In this document: positions 16,822 to 26,516 of the stretch, piece after piece
How the letters are laid out: the number at the start of each line of letters is the position of its first letter
Position numbering within the stretch: position 1 is the first letter of the stretch
Assembly: GCA_015295805.1 (NCBI GenBank)
Contig: DVEF01000071.1
Location: forward strand, 1-33,535
Origin: Geminocystis sp. M7585_C2015_104
GTDB taxonomy: Bacteria; Cyanobacteriota; Cyanobacteriia; Cyanobacteriales; Cyanobacteriaceae
Direction: 5' to 3'
Length of the DNA: 33,535 nt
Notes under the pieces: model-generated
Databases searched by the model: none
Told to the model about the DNA's origin: nothing
What the model saw: the letters and a program-made list of their open reading frames with translations, nothing else
Program-made: the position numbers and the translations under genes

Positions 16822-17101
16822 GCCAAATTTTCCAACCCCCCACACACAGGGTGATATTACCGATAAGGGTTGTTAGGGCCTGAAGGGTAACTAGCCACTC
16901 CCAGGATGGACTATTGTCAAATAAATGCCAGGTTATGGCACACATGGCACTAACTAAGGCTGGCAGCATACCCAAGGCTAACCAGTACCAACTGGGATCT
17001 CTCGTAACTTCTCCGTAACGCCACACAAACCAAATTGCGGCTATCCACTCCACAACACTGCAAACATGAACTATCCAAGTGGGGAGAGAAAGTGCGTGCA
17101 T
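16802..17101 (-). CDS. Ycf49-like (DUF2499) membrane protein
   Basis: 99 residues from the ATG at 17101, chosen because AAGGAGG lies 6 bases before it; the longer in-frame reading adds 42 residues that look non-coding and overlap the iaaA promoter. The sequence (ALSLPTWIVHVCSVVEWIAA near the start, then RDPSWYWLALGMLPALVSAM, then LTTLIGNITLCVGGW) shows about three hydrophobic spans. It matches the small Ycf49-like proteins conserved in cyanobacteria and red-algal plastids. Function is not established. It converges on apcC and diverges from iaaA. Confidence 0.85.
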   Translation of the reverse strand: MHALSLPTWIVHVCSVVEWIAAIWFVWRYGEVTRDPSWYWLALGMLPALVSAMCAITWHLFDNSPSWEWLVTLQALTTLIGNITLCVGGWKIWQTRKGA

Positions 17102-17124
17102 TATACCTCCTTGGGGATGTGTTC

Positions 17125-17162
17125 TTGTCGAGGTTATAATATACAGGATGTTTAGTTGTCGA
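17125..17162. promoter_or_regulatory. Divergent promoter region of ycf49-like and iaaA
   Basis: On the minus strand TCGACA (17162-17157), 18 bases, TATAAC (17138-17133) would drive the Ycf49-like gene. On the plus strand a perfect TATAAT (17135-17140) overlaps it and could serve iaaA. TTGTCGAG occurs twice, at 17125 and 17156. If both are used, the two promoters would interfere. Confidence 0.35.
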
Positions 17163-17185
17163 GCCCAGCAGACTATAACATTATA

Positions 17186-18154
17186 ATGACGGGAACAAGA
17201 GAAGTCCAACCCAAGTTGATCATACATGGTGGTGCTGGCAGTGCCCTCAAAAGTAAGGGGGATTTAGCAGTAGTCCGTCAAGAGCTCCACCAAATTGTAC
17301 AACAGGTATATGATTTATTACTGGCAGGGGAATCCGCTACTGTGGCGGTGGTGCACGGTTGTAAGCTGTTGGAAGATAATCCCCGTTTCAATGCAGGCAC
17401 CGGCTCGGTACTACAAGCCGATGGACAAATACGCATGAGTGCTTCTCTGATGGACGGAGAAAAGCAGAGGTTTAGTGGTGTAATCAATGTCTCTAGGGTA
17501 AAAAACCCCATCGAGTTGGCTTATTTTCTCCAATCTGATGAAGATAGAGTCTTGTCTGACTACGGTAGTGCCCAGTTGGCAAGGGAATTACAATTGCCAG
17601 TATATGATCCCCTCACGGATTTGCGTTTACAGGAGTGGATAGAGGAGAGGAAGAATAATTTTGCCAAGAAAATGGCAGGGGTAATTGCGGAAACCCAAAA
17701 GACATCAGATGACAGAGATAACGCTAGAAGGGGCACTATTGGCGTGGTGGCTTTGGATAAACAAGGAAGAATAAGTGCAGGCACTTCCACTGGTGGCAAA
17801 GGTTTAGAGAGAATTGGCAGGGTAAGTGACTCGGCTATGCCTGCCGGCAATTACGCTAATCCCTTTGCCGGTGTAAGTTGTACTGGCATTGGCGAAGATA
17901 TTATTGACGAGTGCCTGGCAGCCAAGGTGGTAATCCGTGTCACTGACGGCCTATCCCTGTTTGAGGCAATGGAGAAATCCATGAAGGAGGCAAAGGCTAA
18001 TGGCAGAGACTTGGGCGCCATAGCCATAGACTACCGCGGTAGTATAGCTTTTGGCAAGACTAGTGATATCTTACTAGCAGCGTACCACGATGGGACAGCC
18101 ATAGGGGACAGTCTGCAATGGCCGGATGAGGGTAAACTAGTTTTCGGAGTCTGA
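17186..18154 (+). CDS. iaaA: Isoaspartyl peptidase / plant-type L-asparaginase
   Basis: 322 residues from the ATG at 17186, just before the conserved [10 protein letters not shown]; a TTG at 17156 is in frame but adds nothing conserved. It is an Ntn-hydrolase that cleaves itself into alpha and beta subunits at Gly183-Thr184 ([11 protein letters not shown]). Thr184 then becomes the nucleophile that hydrolyses isoaspartyl dipeptides and L-asparagine. The substrate-binding segments [13 protein letters not shown] (about residue 200) and GIGEDII are present. No clear ribosome-binding site is seen, so it may be translated from a short leader. Its last 18 bases overlap the end of mfd on the other strand. 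It may recycle nitrogen from damaged proteins or cyanophycin-derived peptides (inference). Confidence 0.92.
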   Translation: MTGTREVQPKLIIHGGAGSALKSKGDLAVVRQELHQIVQQVYDLLLAGESATVAVVHGCKLLEDNPRFNAGTGSVLQADGQIRMSASLMDGEKQRFSGVINVSRVKNPIELAYFLQSDEDRVLSDYGSAQLARELQLPVYDPLTDLRLQEWIEERKNNFAKKMAGVIAETQKTSDDRDNARRGTIGVVALDKQGRISAGTSTGGKGLERIGRVSDSAMPAGNYANPFAGVSCTGIGEDIIDECLAAKVVIRVTDGLSLFEAMEKSMKEAKANGRDLGAIAIDYRGSIAFGKTSDILLAAYHDGTAIGDSLQWPDEGKLVFGV

Positions 18155-21100
18155 CTGGAGGTAGTCAAACCAGAGATTTAATGTCTTCAGTTGTTCACTA
18201 GGTTTCAGGGCGCCCAATCCCTTAACTATCACCTTATTCTTGGCATAGACGAAACCACTGCGCAGGTGGGGGGGTAGTTTCTCTGATAGCTTTTGCCAAG
18301 CCGGCTCCTGCATTGGAGTTTCTAGTACTACATTTTGTTTTCCTTCTGGTTTGATTCTGGAAAAACCTAGGGATTTGGCCTTAAGTTTCAATTGTGCTAC
18401 TTCTAGTAGTTGTTGAGCCACATCGGGGATTGGCCCATATCTATCCCGCCACTCAGCTTCTATTTGTTTAATTTCTTTTTGTGAGGTAACAGAGGCAATT
18501 GCCCTGTAGGCAGACATTTTCTGTTCCAAGTCGGGGATATAGGAGTTGGGAATAAGGGCAGTGAGCTTCAAATCGATTTGGGTATCCTCCACCATGGGGA
18601 TTTCTTGCCCTTGCACTTCATTAATGGCCTCTCGTAACATTTCTGTGTACAGGTCAAAGCCTATTGCCTGCATATGCCCGGATTGTTCAGCGCCAAACAG
18701 ATTGCCCACCCCCCGGATTTCCATATCCCGCATGGCTAAATAATAGCCTGAGCCCAGTTGGGAAAACTCCTGCAGGGCAAAGATTCTCAGGCGGGCGGTG
18801 TCAGAGAGGGTTTCGTCATTGGGATACAGCAGCCAGGCATAGGCCTGAATCCCTGCACGTCCCACCCTCCCCCGTAACTGGTACAACTGGGCTAGGCCGA
18901 AACGATGTGCCGATTCTATAATTATGGTGTTCACTCGGGGAATATCCAAACCGGACTCGATAATAGTAGTACACAGTAGTAAATCGGCTTCCCCATTGTT
19001 AAAGGCTAACATAGTGGTTTCCAGTTGCCCCTCCTCCATTTGTCCATGGGCTATGGCTATTCTTAAACTGGGCAACATTTCTAGTAACATGGCTGCGGTT
19101 TTCTCTATCTCTTCGATGCGGGGCACCACATAAAATATCTGTCCTCCTCTGTCCAACTCGTTGCGAATGGCAGTGCGGATGACTTCTGGATGGAAGGGGA
19201 GAATTTGGGTTTTAATGGGTCGACGATTGGGTGGTGGGGTTAAGATCAAACTCATATCCCTCACCCCAGAGATAGACATATAAAGGGTGCGGGGAATAGG
19301 GGTGGCTGAGAGGGTTAACACATCCACTTCTGTTTTCATGGCCTTGATTTTCTCCTTATGATTAACCCCAAATCTTTGCTCTTCATCTACCACTAATAGC
19401 CCCAAATTCTTGAACTTAATTTTATCGCTCAACAACAGGTGTGTTCCCACTACAACATCCAATTCTCCTGTGGCTAATTTCTGGATTATTTCTTTCCTTT
19501 CTGCCGGGCTTCTAAAGCGATTTAACAGGCCCACATTAATGGGGTAAGGGGCAAATCTTTCTACTAAAGTCTGATAATGTTGTTGAGATAAAATCGTCGT
19601 CGGCGCCAGGAAAACCACTTGTTTGTTAGCCGCAGTTACCACCTTAAAAATTGCCCTAATTGCCACCTCGGTTTTGCCGAAACCCACATCCCCACAGATA
19701 AGTCTATCCATGGGGCGGTCACTTTCTAAATCTCTTTTTACCTCTTGAATTGCCTTCAATTGATCGGGAGTTGGTTGGTAGGGAAAAGACTCTTCTAATT
19801 CTATTTGCCAAGGAGTGTCTGGGGGACAAGGAGTCTTTCTCAATTGACTTCTGGTGCTGTACAATTTCACCAGGTCAAAAGCCAGTTTTTTAAGAGATTT
19901 TTTGACTTTGTTTTTAGTATTTTGCCATTCCCTCCCTGACATCTTATGCAATTGTGGCGGCTTGGTGTCGGGAGAGCGATAACGACTTATTAAATCTAGG
20001 CTGTCTGCCGGAACTCTTAACAGTCCATCCGCATATCTAATAACTAAATATTCCCTCCCTTCAAAGGTTTCTAGTCCTATAAATTGACCTATTCCATGGT
20101 ATTTGTGAACAACATAATCATTGGGTTTTAACTTGTCTAAGTCAACCTGTTTGGAAGCAGCCCTTCTCCTTTTCCGAATATAGGTGGGAGTAGCTAAACT
20201 ATGTTGTCCATAAATTTCCCTGTCCGTGATGACGGCAAGGCGAAAAGTAGGCAGGATAAATCCCTCTAATTCCGCTTGTCCAGAATATTTCAAAGCTACA
20301 CAAATGCCCTGTCTTTGCAGAGAATCAATAGTGCCAAAATCGAGGGGATTGGCCACAAACTGGGCGGGGCAATCGTGTTCTTTTATTAAGGAAACAGTTC
20401 GAGAAGGCTGGGCAGAGATTAACCACTTGTTGTATCTACTCAGATTTATGTTTTCGTCAATTTCTCTTTTTCCCCTTAAAAACTCCGCGGCTTTAGCAAT
20501 TTGGTGGGGAGAAACAGGAAAAGCCCTGGTGGATATATCAAAGATAGGGATTGAGGAAATAGGGGAATTTAAAGCCACCTCCGAAAGGAATATTTTTAGG
20601 TGTTTACTTTTGTCCAAACATTCGGAAAAGTTGCGATGAATTTTGGGAAGGGTCGTGTTTTTATCTGCTAATAAATCATTGGCTAATTGCCAGTCTTTTT
20701 CCGCCTGATTAAACCAAACACTACTATGAGCAACACAGTGTTCCAGTTCGTCAATGGCCAAAATGGTGTTGGAGGGCAAATAGTCCAGTATATCCGCCAC
20801 CCGCCCATCAAAGGCAACTTTTAAAAAGCGTGTCAGGGGAGCTTTTATAACATTTGTGTAATTTAAATTATCACAATTTACCAGCTTTTCCCACTCCTCG
20901 GCTGTCAAATAGGGTTTGAGGGCATCGGGGGGGGGAAGATGTTGAGCAATGATGGTATCCCAGTGTACGGGGGTAATGGTAAACTGTTTTATGGAATCTA
21001 GACTACGTTGAGAGGAAGGATCGAACTCTCTAATTTCTTCCAACTGGTCACCAAACCATTCTAAACGAAGAGGGAGTTCAGCAGAAACGGGGAAAATGTC

Positions 21101-21652
21101 CACTAGGTTGCCTCTGACGGCCCATTGCCCCTCTCTTTCCACCATTGTGGTACGCTCATAGCCCAGGGAAGTCAAAATCCGACCAATCTCTCCACCCTCA
21201 AAAGTCATGCCCTTTCCCAACTGGAGGCAATACTTCTTAAAGATTTCGGGGGGAGGCAGATGTGGTTGCAATCCCATTTCTGTGGTAACCATAGCCCAGG
21301 GGGTGGGGTTGGTTTCTGCCACTAGACTAGCCAGGGTTTGTAATTGCCCCCACACCATTTCCGACTCGGGGGTGAATGTCTCATAGAAGGTGGCAGAGGA
21401 GGTGGGGTAGAAGAATATCTGTTTCCAGCCCATCAATTCTAAACAGGCTGCCCAACGGGCTGCCTCTTCCAGGGTGGCGCATACTACCAGAAGATTATGA
21501 TTGAGTTTCTGTCCTAGGGCAGAGGTTATAAGACTCTTTGGGAGACGAGTTGCACCCTTTAAAGATAATCCTCCGGCGGCTTGTAACTTTTCCAGTAACT
21601 CTTCTGCTATAGGGGAGCGACTGATACTGCGAACTACAGATTGTAGGGACAT
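18137..21652 (-). CDS. mfd: Transcription-repair coupling factor
   Basis: 1171 residues, normal for Mfd. It is an ATP-driven DNA translocase that dislodges RNA polymerase stalled at lesions and recruits UvrA for strand-specific repair. The order is: UvrB-homology region (about 1-350), RNA-polymerase-interacting module (about 500-560, [20 protein letters not shown]), helicase core with Walker [12 protein letters not shown] (near 655), DEEQRFG (near 756), [10 protein letters not shown], and motif VI with RGRVGRAG, then the C-terminal domain D7 with the TRCF signature. No truncation or missing motif is visible. It stands alone, convergent with iaaA, with a 245-bp gap upstream that contains a strongly base-paired element. 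Confidence 0.96.
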   Translation of the reverse strand: MSLQSVVRSISRSPIAEELLEKLQAAGGLSLKGATRLPKSLITSALGQKLNHNLLVVCATLEEAARWAACLELMGWKQIFFYPTSSATFYETFTPESEMVWGQLQTLASLVAETNPTPWAMVTTEMGLQPHLPPPEIFKKYCLQLGKGMTFEGGEIGRILTSLGYERTTMVEREGQWAVRGNLVDIFPVSAELPLRLEWFGDQLEEIREFDPSSQRSLDSIKQFTITPVHWDTIIAQHLPPPDALKPYLTAEEWEKLVNCDNLNYTNVIKAPLTRFLKVAFDGRVADILDYLPSNTILAIDELEHCVAHSSVWFNQAEKDWQLANDLLADKNTTLPKIHRNFSECLDKSKHLKIFLSEVALNSPISSIPIFDISTRAFPVSPHQIAKAAEFLRGKREIDENINLSRYNKWLISAQPSRTVSLIKEHDCPAQFVANPLDFGTIDSLQRQGICVALKYSGQAELEGFILPTFRLAVITDREIYGQHSLATPTYIRKRRRAASKQVDLDKLKPNDYVVHKYHGIGQFIGLETFEGREYLVIRYADGLLRVPADSLDLISRYRSPDTKPPQLHKMSGREWQNTKNKVKKSLKKLAFDLVKLYSTRSQLRKTPCPPDTPWQIELEESFPYQPTPDQLKAIQEVKRDLESDRPMDRLICGDVGFGKTEVAIRAIFKVVTAANKQVVFLAPTTILSQQHYQTLVERFAPYPINVGLLNRFRSPAERKEIIQKLATGELDVVVGTHLLLSDKIKFKNLGLLVVDEEQRFGVNHKEKIKAMKTEVDVLTLSATPIPRTLYMSISGVRDMSLILTPPPNRRPIKTQILPFHPEVIRTAIRNELDRGGQIFYVVPRIEEIEKTAAMLLEMLPSLRIAIAHGQMEEGQLETTMLAFNNGEADLLLCTTIIESGLDIPRVNTIIIESAHRFGLAQLYQLRGRVGRAGIQAYAWLLYPNDETLSDTARLRIFALQEFSQLGSGYYLAMRDMEIRGVGNLFGAEQSGHMQAIGFDLYTEMLREAINEVQGQEIPMVEDTQIDLKLTALIPNSYIPDLEQKMSAYRAIASVTSQKEIKQIEAEWRDRYGPIPDVAQQLLEVAQLKLKAKSLGFSRIKPEGKQNVVLETPMQEPAWQKLSEKLPPHLRSGFVYAKNKVIVKGLGALKPSEQLKTLNLWFDYLQSDSEN

Positions 21653-21727
21653 TACCGCAAAAGGTGCTCTAACTTTGGGCTATGTGGGCTATGGTATCAC
21701 AGATGGGGGGTTAAACCAGAAAGAAAA

Positions 21728-21842
21728 CTAATGCCACCCATGACACGGGGGCGTCTGCCCGGTTCGCGTCATTGGCGGCCAGTCAGTGGACATCTACGCA
21801 CTCATGACAATGACAGAGGCGAACCATTAGAGGCTGGCACTA
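21728..21842. other. Strongly base-paired element between rpmE and mfd
   Basis: GGTTCGCGTCATTG (21761-21774) pairs along all 14 bases with CAATGAC (21808-21814) and GCGAACC (21819-21825), leaving a 4-base bulge. AGTG/CACT can form inside. Outside, CTAAT/ATTAG (21728-21732 / 21826-21830) or, alternatively, TAATGCCACCC with GGCTGGCACTA (21729-21739 / 21832-21842, 9 of 11 pairs) closes it. GGGC/GCCC (21749-21752 / 21757-21760) forms a side hairpin. It resembles no RNA family I can name. On the minus strand it would lie in the 3' region of the ribosomal operon or the mfd leader. Confidence 0.45.
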
Positions 21843-21884
21843 AACAAGGGTACGCTCCCTGTCATGGTTTATTGTTTGACAAAT

Positions 21885-21897
21885 AGGCCAATGGCCT
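21885..21897 (-). terminator. Possible weak terminator after rpmE
   Basis: AGGCC-AAT-GGCCT forms a short hairpin beginning directly after the rpmE stop. Read on the minus strand it is followed by ATTTGT, a poor T-run. It could end the ribosomal operon, alone or with the larger structure further downstream. Confidence 0.35.
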
Positions 21898-22143
21898 CTA
21901 TTCCTTCTTATCTTTCTCCTTGTCCTTATTGTCCTTACCGAGGATACCGTACTTGCGGAGGAAACGGTCAACTCTTCCCTCGGTGTCAATGATTTTCTGA
22001 GTGCCAGTGTAGAAGGGGTGGTTACCGGACCAAACCTCCACATGGATTTCCGGTTTGGTGGAACCGACACGCATTACTTCTTTACCTTCACAGAATACTC
22101 TAGCATCGGGATACCATTGGGGATGGATTCCTTCTTTAGGCAT
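21898..22143 (-). CDS. rpmE: 50S ribosomal protein L31
   Basis: 81 residues: MPKEGIHPQWYPDARVFCEG, then STKPEIHVEVWSGNHPFYTG, then GRVDRFLRKYG. It is a late-binding protein of the central protuberance that bridges the subunits. Only one Cys remains, so this is a zinc-free (C-minus) form, as is common in cyanobacteria. The tail is very hydrophilic (KDNKDKEKDKKE) and longer than in Escherichia coli. It is the last gene of the ribosomal operon, 36 bp after rpsI, with AAGGGAGG before the start. Confidence 0.95.
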   Translation of the reverse strand: MPKEGIHPQWYPDARVFCEGKEVMRVGSTKPEIHVEVWSGNHPFYTGTQKIIDTEGRVDRFLRKYGILGKDNKDKEKDKKE

Positions 22144-22179
22144 AACAACAACCTCCCTTTGGAAATAAAAACAAACCAG

Positions 22180-22578
22180 TTAACGTTTAGAGTATTGAGG
22201 AGCCTTACGAGCCTTCTTCAAACCGTATTTCTTACGCTCTTTGGCACGGGGATCACGGGTTAGGTAACCCTCTGCTTTTAGGGGTTGACGGTATTCTGGG
22301 TCTATTTGACAAAGGGCTCTGGCCACACCCAGTTTAACGGCATCGGCTTGCCCCGTCAAACCCCCGCCATGGGCCTTGACGATAATGTCATATTCGGATT
22401 CCAAGCCCAAGGTTTCGAGGGGGGCCTTTATATTTTGAACGTAACCGGGGATGTTTTGAAAATACTCCTCTGCCGGGCGATTATTGATGGTCACCTTGCC
22501 ATTCCCGGGCACCAGACGGACTCTGGCGACGGCAGTCTTGCGACGGCCAGTGCCCATGTACACTACCTCGTTAGACAT
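22180..22578 (-). CDS. rpsI: 30S ribosomal protein S9
   Basis: 132 residues with the family hallmarks [16 protein letters not shown] near the start, [15 protein letters not shown] in the middle, and the basic C terminus ending in YSKR, which reaches the P-site tRNA in the 30S subunit. It follows rplM by 2 bases, the conserved L13-S9 pair, suggesting translational coupling. Confidence 0.98.
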   Translation of the reverse strand: MSNEVVYMGTGRRKTAVARVRLVPGNGKVTINNRPAEEYFQNIPGYVQNIKAPLETLGLESEYDIIVKAHGGGLTGQADAVKLGVARALCQIDPEYRQPLKAEGYLTRDPRAKERKKYGLKKARKAPQYSKR

Positions 22579-22580
22579 TG

Positions 22581-23033
22581 CTAATTACCTCCTGTGTTAG
22601 TATCAATCTTCAACACTTCTGGTTTTTGTGCCTGGTGGGGGTGGTTAGGTCCGGCATACACTTTAAGTTTTGTAAACAGTCTTCTGCCAAGTCTATTTTT
22701 GGGCAACATTCCCTTGACGGCCAATTCAATGATTCTTTCGGGGATGCGTTTTTGCAGGTGGGCAAAAGATTCCACCTTCATGCCACCAGGGCGTCCGGAG
22801 TGACGACGATATAGTTTTTGCTGGGGTTTTTTACCGGTGACTACTACTTTTTCCGCATTGACTACGATGACATAGTCACCAGTATCTAGGTGTGGGGTAT
22901 AAATAGGCTTATTCTTGCCCCTAAGGATTTTAGCAATCTCGGAGGCAAGTCTGCCAAGACGCATTCCGGCGGCGTCCACCACATACCATTTTTTTTCTAT
23001 ACTGTCTAGGGATGGAACTACAGTCTTATTCAT
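22581..23033 (-). CDS. rplM: 50S ribosomal protein L13
   Basis: 150 residues from the ATG at 23033 ([11 protein letters not shown]). A TTG at 23054 is in frame but overlaps the truA stop and is not conserved. Family motifs are [39 protein letters not shown] and [12 protein letters not shown]13 is an early-assembly 23S rRNA-binding protein. It sits between truA (17 bp) and rpsI (2 bp) in the usual cyanobacterial order. Confidence 0.96.
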   Translation of the reverse strand: MNKTVVPSLDSIEKKWYVVDAAGMRLGRLASEIAKILRGKNKPIYTPHLDTGDYVIVVNAEKVVVTGKKPQQKLYRRHSGRPGGMKVESFAHLQKRIPERIIELAVKGMLPKNRLGRRLFTKLKVYAGPNHPHQAQKPEVLKIDTNTGGN

Positions 23034-23050
23034 TTTCCTGCTACCGTTGT

Positions 23051-23878
23051 TCAACTGAATGTAAAAAGACTATTAAAGGAAAGCAAGGCGTTGTCATAGG
23101 TTTGGTGAGAAAAGGGCATTTGTGGGTAACCTACTTTTAACAGACATAATCCCTTGGCGGGGGCGGAGTATTTGACCATATCCCGACGGCCGTTTTTCCA
23201 AATATCGTAAAATTCCGAGAGGGATTTTTTGCCCGCCCCCACTTCCACTAGCATCCCCACCATTAGTCTTACCATGCCATACAAAAAGCCACTGGCCTGA
23301 ATCTCGATGTTGATCAAGTCCTCCCCATATCTTTCACAGTGCACCTGTTGCACCTCCAGCATGGAGTGGGTGCGAGGGGAACCTGCCCTACGGAAGGCGG
23401 AGAAATCGTGGAGACCTAACATGGGCTCCAGTGCCTGCTGCATGAGGTGTTCATCCAGTGGCCTATAATAGTAGTGCCAGGTAAAGGGGTTTAGGAAAAT
23501 ATTAGGGAATTTGCCTGTGTATATAGTATAACGATAACGACGGTAGGAGGCGGAGAAACAGGCATGCCAGTGGGGGGGGACTTCTGCCGAGGCTAAGACG
23601 AGCACGTCATCTGGAAGATACTCTTTCAGCACCTTGGCCCAAGCCTCTGGGGGAATGCTAGAGGACACATCAAAATGGGCCACTTGGCCAGCGGCATGTA
23701 CTCCCGCATCGGTTCTTCCCGCGCCCACCAAGTTCACCGGATGGCCTACCACTTGGGCGATGGCCTTTTCCATTTCCTCCTGGACACATCTACACCCCGG
23801 TTGTTTTTGCCAACCGTGGAAGTGTGTTCCCAAGTACTGAATAAGGAGGGCTATTCTCTTTTGGGGGTTATCCCTCAT
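23051..23878 (-). CDS. truA: tRNA pseudouridine(38-40) synthase
   Basis: 275 residues, the family length. TruA converts uridines 38-40 of the tRNA anticodon arm to pseudouridine. The catalytic Asp57 lies in [11 protein letters not shown], preceded by [10 protein letters not shown], and the RRYRY and [11 protein letters not shown] motifs of the second half are present. It is placed between rplQ (9 bp) and rplM (17 bp), as in many cyanobacteria, so it is co-expressed with the ribosomal proteins. No clear Shine-Dalgarno is seen; coupling to rplQ is likely. Confidence 0.96.
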   Translation of the reverse strand: MRDNPQKRIALLIQYLGTHFHGWQKQPGCRCVQEEMEKAIAQVVGHPVNLVGAGRTDAGVHAAGQVAHFDVSSSIPPEAWAKVLKEYLPDDVLVLASAEVPPHWHACFSASYRRYRYTIYTGKFPNIFLNPFTWHYYYRPLDEHLMQQALEPMLGLHDFSAFRRAGSPRTHSMLEVQQVHCERYGEDLINIEIQASGFLYGMVRLMVGMLVEVGAGKKSLSEFYDIWKNGRRDMVKYSAPAKGLCLLKVGYPQMPFSHQTYDNALLSFNSLFTFS

Positions 23879-23887
23879 GAATGCCGT

Positions 23888-24238
23888 TTAAATCAGCTCA
23901 ATAATAGCCATTTCGGCATTATCACCTCTACGGTTCTTGGTGCGCAAAACCCGGGTATAGCCGCCGTTGCGGTCTCCATAACGTTCCTGTACTTTAGCAA
24001 AGACCTCATGAACCAAATGTTCATCATAGATGTAACCGAGGGCACGACGACGGGCGGCCAGGGTGCCCTCTTTGGCCAAGGTAATCATTTTTTCCACGGT
24101 GCTTCGTAGGGCCTTTGCCCGCGCCAGGGTAGTAACCAGACGTCCCTCTCGCAACAGCTGGGTGGTTAGGGCTCGGAGAAGGGCCTTGCGCTGGTCAGCC
24201 GGGCGGCCTAACTTTGGCACCTTACGACGGTGACGCAT
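23888..24238 (-). CDS. rplQ: 50S ribosomal protein L17
   Basis: 116 residues: [40 protein letters not shown] and [20 protein letters not shown] are all family hallmarks. L17 sits near the peptide exit tunnel. Its ribosome-binding site (GGGAGG) overlaps the first unit of a 14-bp tandem repeat that fills the gap to rpoA, so the repeat may influence translation of rplQ relative to rpoA. Confidence 0.97.
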   Translation of the reverse strand: MRHRRKVPKLGRPADQRKALLRALTTQLLREGRLVTTLARAKALRSTVEKMITLAKEGTLAARRRALGYIYDEHLVHEVFAKVQERYGDRNGGYTRVLRTKNRRGDNAEMAIIELI

Positions 24239-24252
24239 ACAATAACAACCTC

Positions 24253-24314
24253 CCTAGTGAAAAGTAACTAGTGTAAAGGTACTAGTGGAAAATAACTAGT
24301 TGAAAATAACTAGA
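24253..24314. repeat. 14-bp tandem repeat between rpoA and rplQ
   Basis: Four head-to-tail 14-base units (24253-24266, 24267-24280, 24281-24294, 24295-24308) plus a partial fifth (24309-24314). On the plus strand each unit begins with ACTAGT or a one-base variant, followed by an A-rich half such as GGAAAATA. It occupies most of the 86-bp rpoA-rplQ gap and runs into the rplQ ribosome-binding site. Confidence 0.85.
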
Positions 24315-24324
24315 GCAATGGGGC

Positions 24325-25308
24325 TCAGGGGCTATTTACAGGCTCACTGTTTTTTATCAACTCCCCTGCCTCCTTTGACTTTCCCGAGCTGAGGGTAATA
24401 CCGAGGCGCTCTTTGAGGGCTTGGATTACTTCCTCGGCGGATTTCTGGCCGAAGTTTTTGATTTCTAACAGCTCCTCTTGGGTATATTCCAAAAGGTCGG
24501 CTACGGTGTTGATTTGAGCCCGTTTGAGACAATTGTAGGCTCGTACGGACAGATTGAGTTCTTCGATGGGTATTTGACTGGTAGGATCGGAAGGCTCTTC
24601 CACTTCTTCTTGTTTTCCGGTAATGCGGGAGGAGTCCGTAAGGGGGGCGAACAAGTTGACGAGGATTTCGGCCGCCTGTTGTAGGGCTTCTTCTGGTTTT
24701 ATACTGCCATTAGTCCAGATTTCGAGAATAAGGCGATCTGCCAGCCTGCCTTCATGACGGATTTCCTCAGTGGTAAAATTCACCTTAGTTACCGGCATGA
24801 AAACGGCATCAATTTGGAGAAAATCTAGAGAAGTGCTTTCATCTTTCCCTTTTTCGACGGCGCGATAACCCTTTCCCCTTTCGACGCGGAATTCCATTTC
24901 CAATTTGGCCCCCTTACTCAAGGTACAAATGTATTGAGTGGGGTCCACCACCTCAATTTCCGAGGGGAGGTCAAACTGTGCCGCCGTGACGGTGCAAGGC
25001 CCTGTCGCAACCAGACGGCCGATTTGGGGGGTTTTACTATAGCTTTTGAAAACCACGCTCTTCATGTTGAGCATGATTTCCATGACATCCTCTCTAACCC
25101 CTTCCAACACGGCAAACTCGTGATTTACCCCGGCGATTCTCACAGCGGTAACTGCCGCCCCTTCCAAATTGGACAGCAGTACCCTCCTCAGGGAGTTGCC
25201 CATGGTGATGCCCTGACCTCTTTCCAGAGGCTCGAGGACAAACTTGCCGTACAATCCCTGACCCTTTATGGACTTACTTGCTACGCAGTCTATTTGAAAC
25301 ACGGCCAC
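24325..25308 (-). CDS. rpoA: DNA-directed RNA polymerase alpha subunit
   Basis: 327 residues. The N-terminal dimerisation domain (about 1-235) has LEPLERGQGITMGNSLRRVL and LEIWTNGSIKPEEALQQAAEIL. A short acidic linker follows, then the C-terminal domain (about 250-315) with LNLSVRAYNCLKRAQINTVA and IKNFGQKSAEEV, the part that contacts activators and UP elements. It nucleates assembly of the polymerase core. It lies between rpsK (68 bp) and rplQ (86 bp of tandem repeats). rpsD, which precedes rpoA in many bacteria, is absent. Confidence 0.98.
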   Translation of the reverse strand: MAVFQIDCVASKSIKGQGLYGKFVLEPLERGQGITMGNSLRRVLLSNLEGAAVTAVRIAGVNHEFAVLEGVREDVMEIMLNMKSVVFKSYSKTPQIGRLVATGPCTVTAAQFDLPSEIEVVDPTQYICTLSKGAKLEMEFRVERGKGYRAVEKGKDESTSLDFLQIDAVFMPVTKVNFTTEEIRHEGRLADRLILEIWTNGSIKPEEALQQAAEILVNLFAPLTDSSRITGKQEEVEEPSDPTSQIPIEELNLSVRAYNCLKRAQINTVADLLEYTQEELLEIKNFGQKSAEEVIQALKERLGITLSSGKSKEAGELIKNSEPVNSP

Positions 25309-25376
25309 AGTGGTTATTTACTAGAATGAACAAGTCTTTGAGACAATAGTTCCCCACAACGGGAAAACATTACCCC

Positions 25377-25772
25377 CTATACTCTACGTCTTTTAGGAGG
25401 CCTACAACCATTGTGGGGTATTGGGGTGATATCCCTAATCAAGGTGATCTCCAGACCTGCTCCTTGTAAGGCTCTGATGGCGGTTTCCCTTCCCGCCCCA
25501 GGGCCACTTACCATCACTTGTACTTGTTTCATCCCATTCTCCATGGCTGCCCTAGCAGCCTTATCCGCAGCCATTTGGGCCGCAAAGGGGGTGCCTTTTT
25601 TTGCCCCCTTGAAGCCACTGGAGCCTGCTGTAGCCCAAGAGATTACATTTCCTTCTGGGTCTGTTATGGTTACAATGGTGTTGTTAAAGGTGGATTTGAT
25701 GTAGGCAATGCCACTTGGGACATTTTTCTTTTGTTTTTTCTGTCCTCCCCTTTTGCCTGCTTTTGTTGCCAT
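25377..25772 (-). CDS. rpsK: 30S ribosomal protein S11
   Basis: 131 residues: [58 protein letters not shown] and [17 protein letters not shown] are diagnostic. S11 lines the 30S platform near the E site. It follows rpsM after 74 bp and precedes rpoA. Confidence 0.98.
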   Translation of the reverse strand: MATKAGKRGGQKKQKKNVPSGIAYIKSTFNNTIVTITDPEGNVISWATAGSSGFKGAKKGTPFAAQMAADKAARAAMENGMKQVQVMVSGPGAGRETAIRALQGAGLEITLIRDITPIPHNGCRPPKRRRV

Positions 25773-25846
25773 TTCTTGACGACCTCAATCAATAATACAA
25801 AGCAAAAAAAAGATCCCCTGCTGCCGTTGGGTATAAACAGAGACAC

Positions 25847-26227
25847 CTACTTCTTGGGCGCCTTTTTCTTTCCGGCCACGGTTACTCTTCTACCCCTACG
25901 AGTCCTGGCATTAGTTCTAGTCCTTTGGCCCCGTACGGGCAAGCCCAGGCGGTGACGACGACCCCTGTAGGTGCCTATGTCGCAGAGGCGTTTTATATTC
26001 ATCGCCTCTATACGACGCAAATCTCCCTCAATTTGATAGTTTTGTTCTATATGGGTTCTTAGTTTACTTATTTCTTCCTCTGTCAGGTCTTTTACCCTGG
26101 TATCAGGATTTACCCCGGTGGCAGCTAGTATTTTTTTAGAGGTGGATAGGCCTATCCCATACAGATAGGTGAGGGCTATTTCCACCCTTTTGTCACGGGG
26201 CAAATCCACACCTGCTATTCTAGCCAT
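25847..26227 (-). CDS. rpsM: 30S ribosomal protein S13
   Basis: 126 residues: [54 protein letters not shown] and a basic tail ending KKKAPKK. S13 sits in the head of the 30S subunit and contacts the P-site tRNA and L5. It is 86 bp after rpmJ; that gap contains a GGCCTA/TAGGCC hairpin. Confidence 0.98.
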   Translation of the reverse strand: MARIAGVDLPRDKRVEIALTYLYGIGLSTSKKILAATGVNPDTRVKDLTEEEISKLRTHIEQNYQIEGDLRRIEAMNIKRLCDIGTYRGRRHRLGLPVRGQRTRTNARTRRGRRVTVAGKKKAPKK

Positions 26228-26273
26228 GTTCTTTTCCTTTTTATCTCCCTACTGTTGGCACAAGCTGGTTTTT

Positions 26274-26296
26274 GGCCTATAAATTTTTTTTAGGCC
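26274..26296. repeat. Hairpin between rpmJ and rpsM
   Basis: GGCCTA (26274-26279) and TAGGCC (26291-26296) form a perfect 6-bp stem with an 11-base A/T loop. No T-run follows outside the stem on the minus strand, so it is more likely a processing or stability element than a terminator. Confidence 0.35.
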
Positions 26297-26313
26297 TTGC
26301 GGGCACAGGTAGT

Positions 26314-26427
26314 TTAACCCTGACGCTGTTTATGTTTTGGATTAGAACAAATTACCATAACCCGTCCGCGACGACGGATCACACGGCACTTGTCACAAAT
26401 CCTTTTTACAGACGCTCTGACCTTCAT
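26314..26427 (-). CDS. rpmJ: 50S ribosomal protein L36
   Basis: A 37-residue ORF too short for most gene-length cut-offs. It reads [20 protein letters not shown], then [17 protein letters not shown]. The zinc-ribbon ligands C11, C14, C27 and H32 are intact, so this is the zinc-binding form. L36 packs against 23S rRNA late in assembly. It is the expected gene between infA and rpsM. No good Shine-Dalgarno precedes the ATG. A promoter-like pair lies about 30 bases upstream, so its message may have a leader of only about 20 nt. Confidence 0.96.
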   Translation of the reverse strand: MKVRASVKRICDKCRVIRRRGRVMVICSNPKHKQRQG

Positions 26428-26454
26428 GGTAGTAATATATACTGCAAGCTACCC

Positions 26455-26483
26455 ATTATAACAGGATTTGTGCCCCCTGTAAA
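26455..26483 (-). promoter_or_regulatory. Internal promoter before rpmJ
   Basis: On the minus strand TTTACA (26483-26478), exactly 17 bases, then a perfect TATAAT (26460-26455). It would start transcription of rpmJ-rpsM-rpsK-rpoA-rplQ and onward near 26448. The -35 box sits in the loop of a perfect palindrome, CCCCCT-GTAA-AGGGGG (26473-26488), which could be an operator or a hairpin in the upstream transcript. Confidence 0.65.
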
Positions 26484-26516
26484 GGGGGGTTTAGCCCTCC
26501 TTTGTGGACGGGGCCT

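Noticed and set aside
21653-21897. tRNA gene suggested by GGTTCG in the rpmE-mfd gap
   Set aside because: No acceptor, D or anticodon arm fits; GGTTCGC belongs to a longer stem instead.
23033-23054. Longer L13 starting at a TTG
   Set aside because: It would overlap truA and adds residues not seen in the family; ATG at 23033 preferred.
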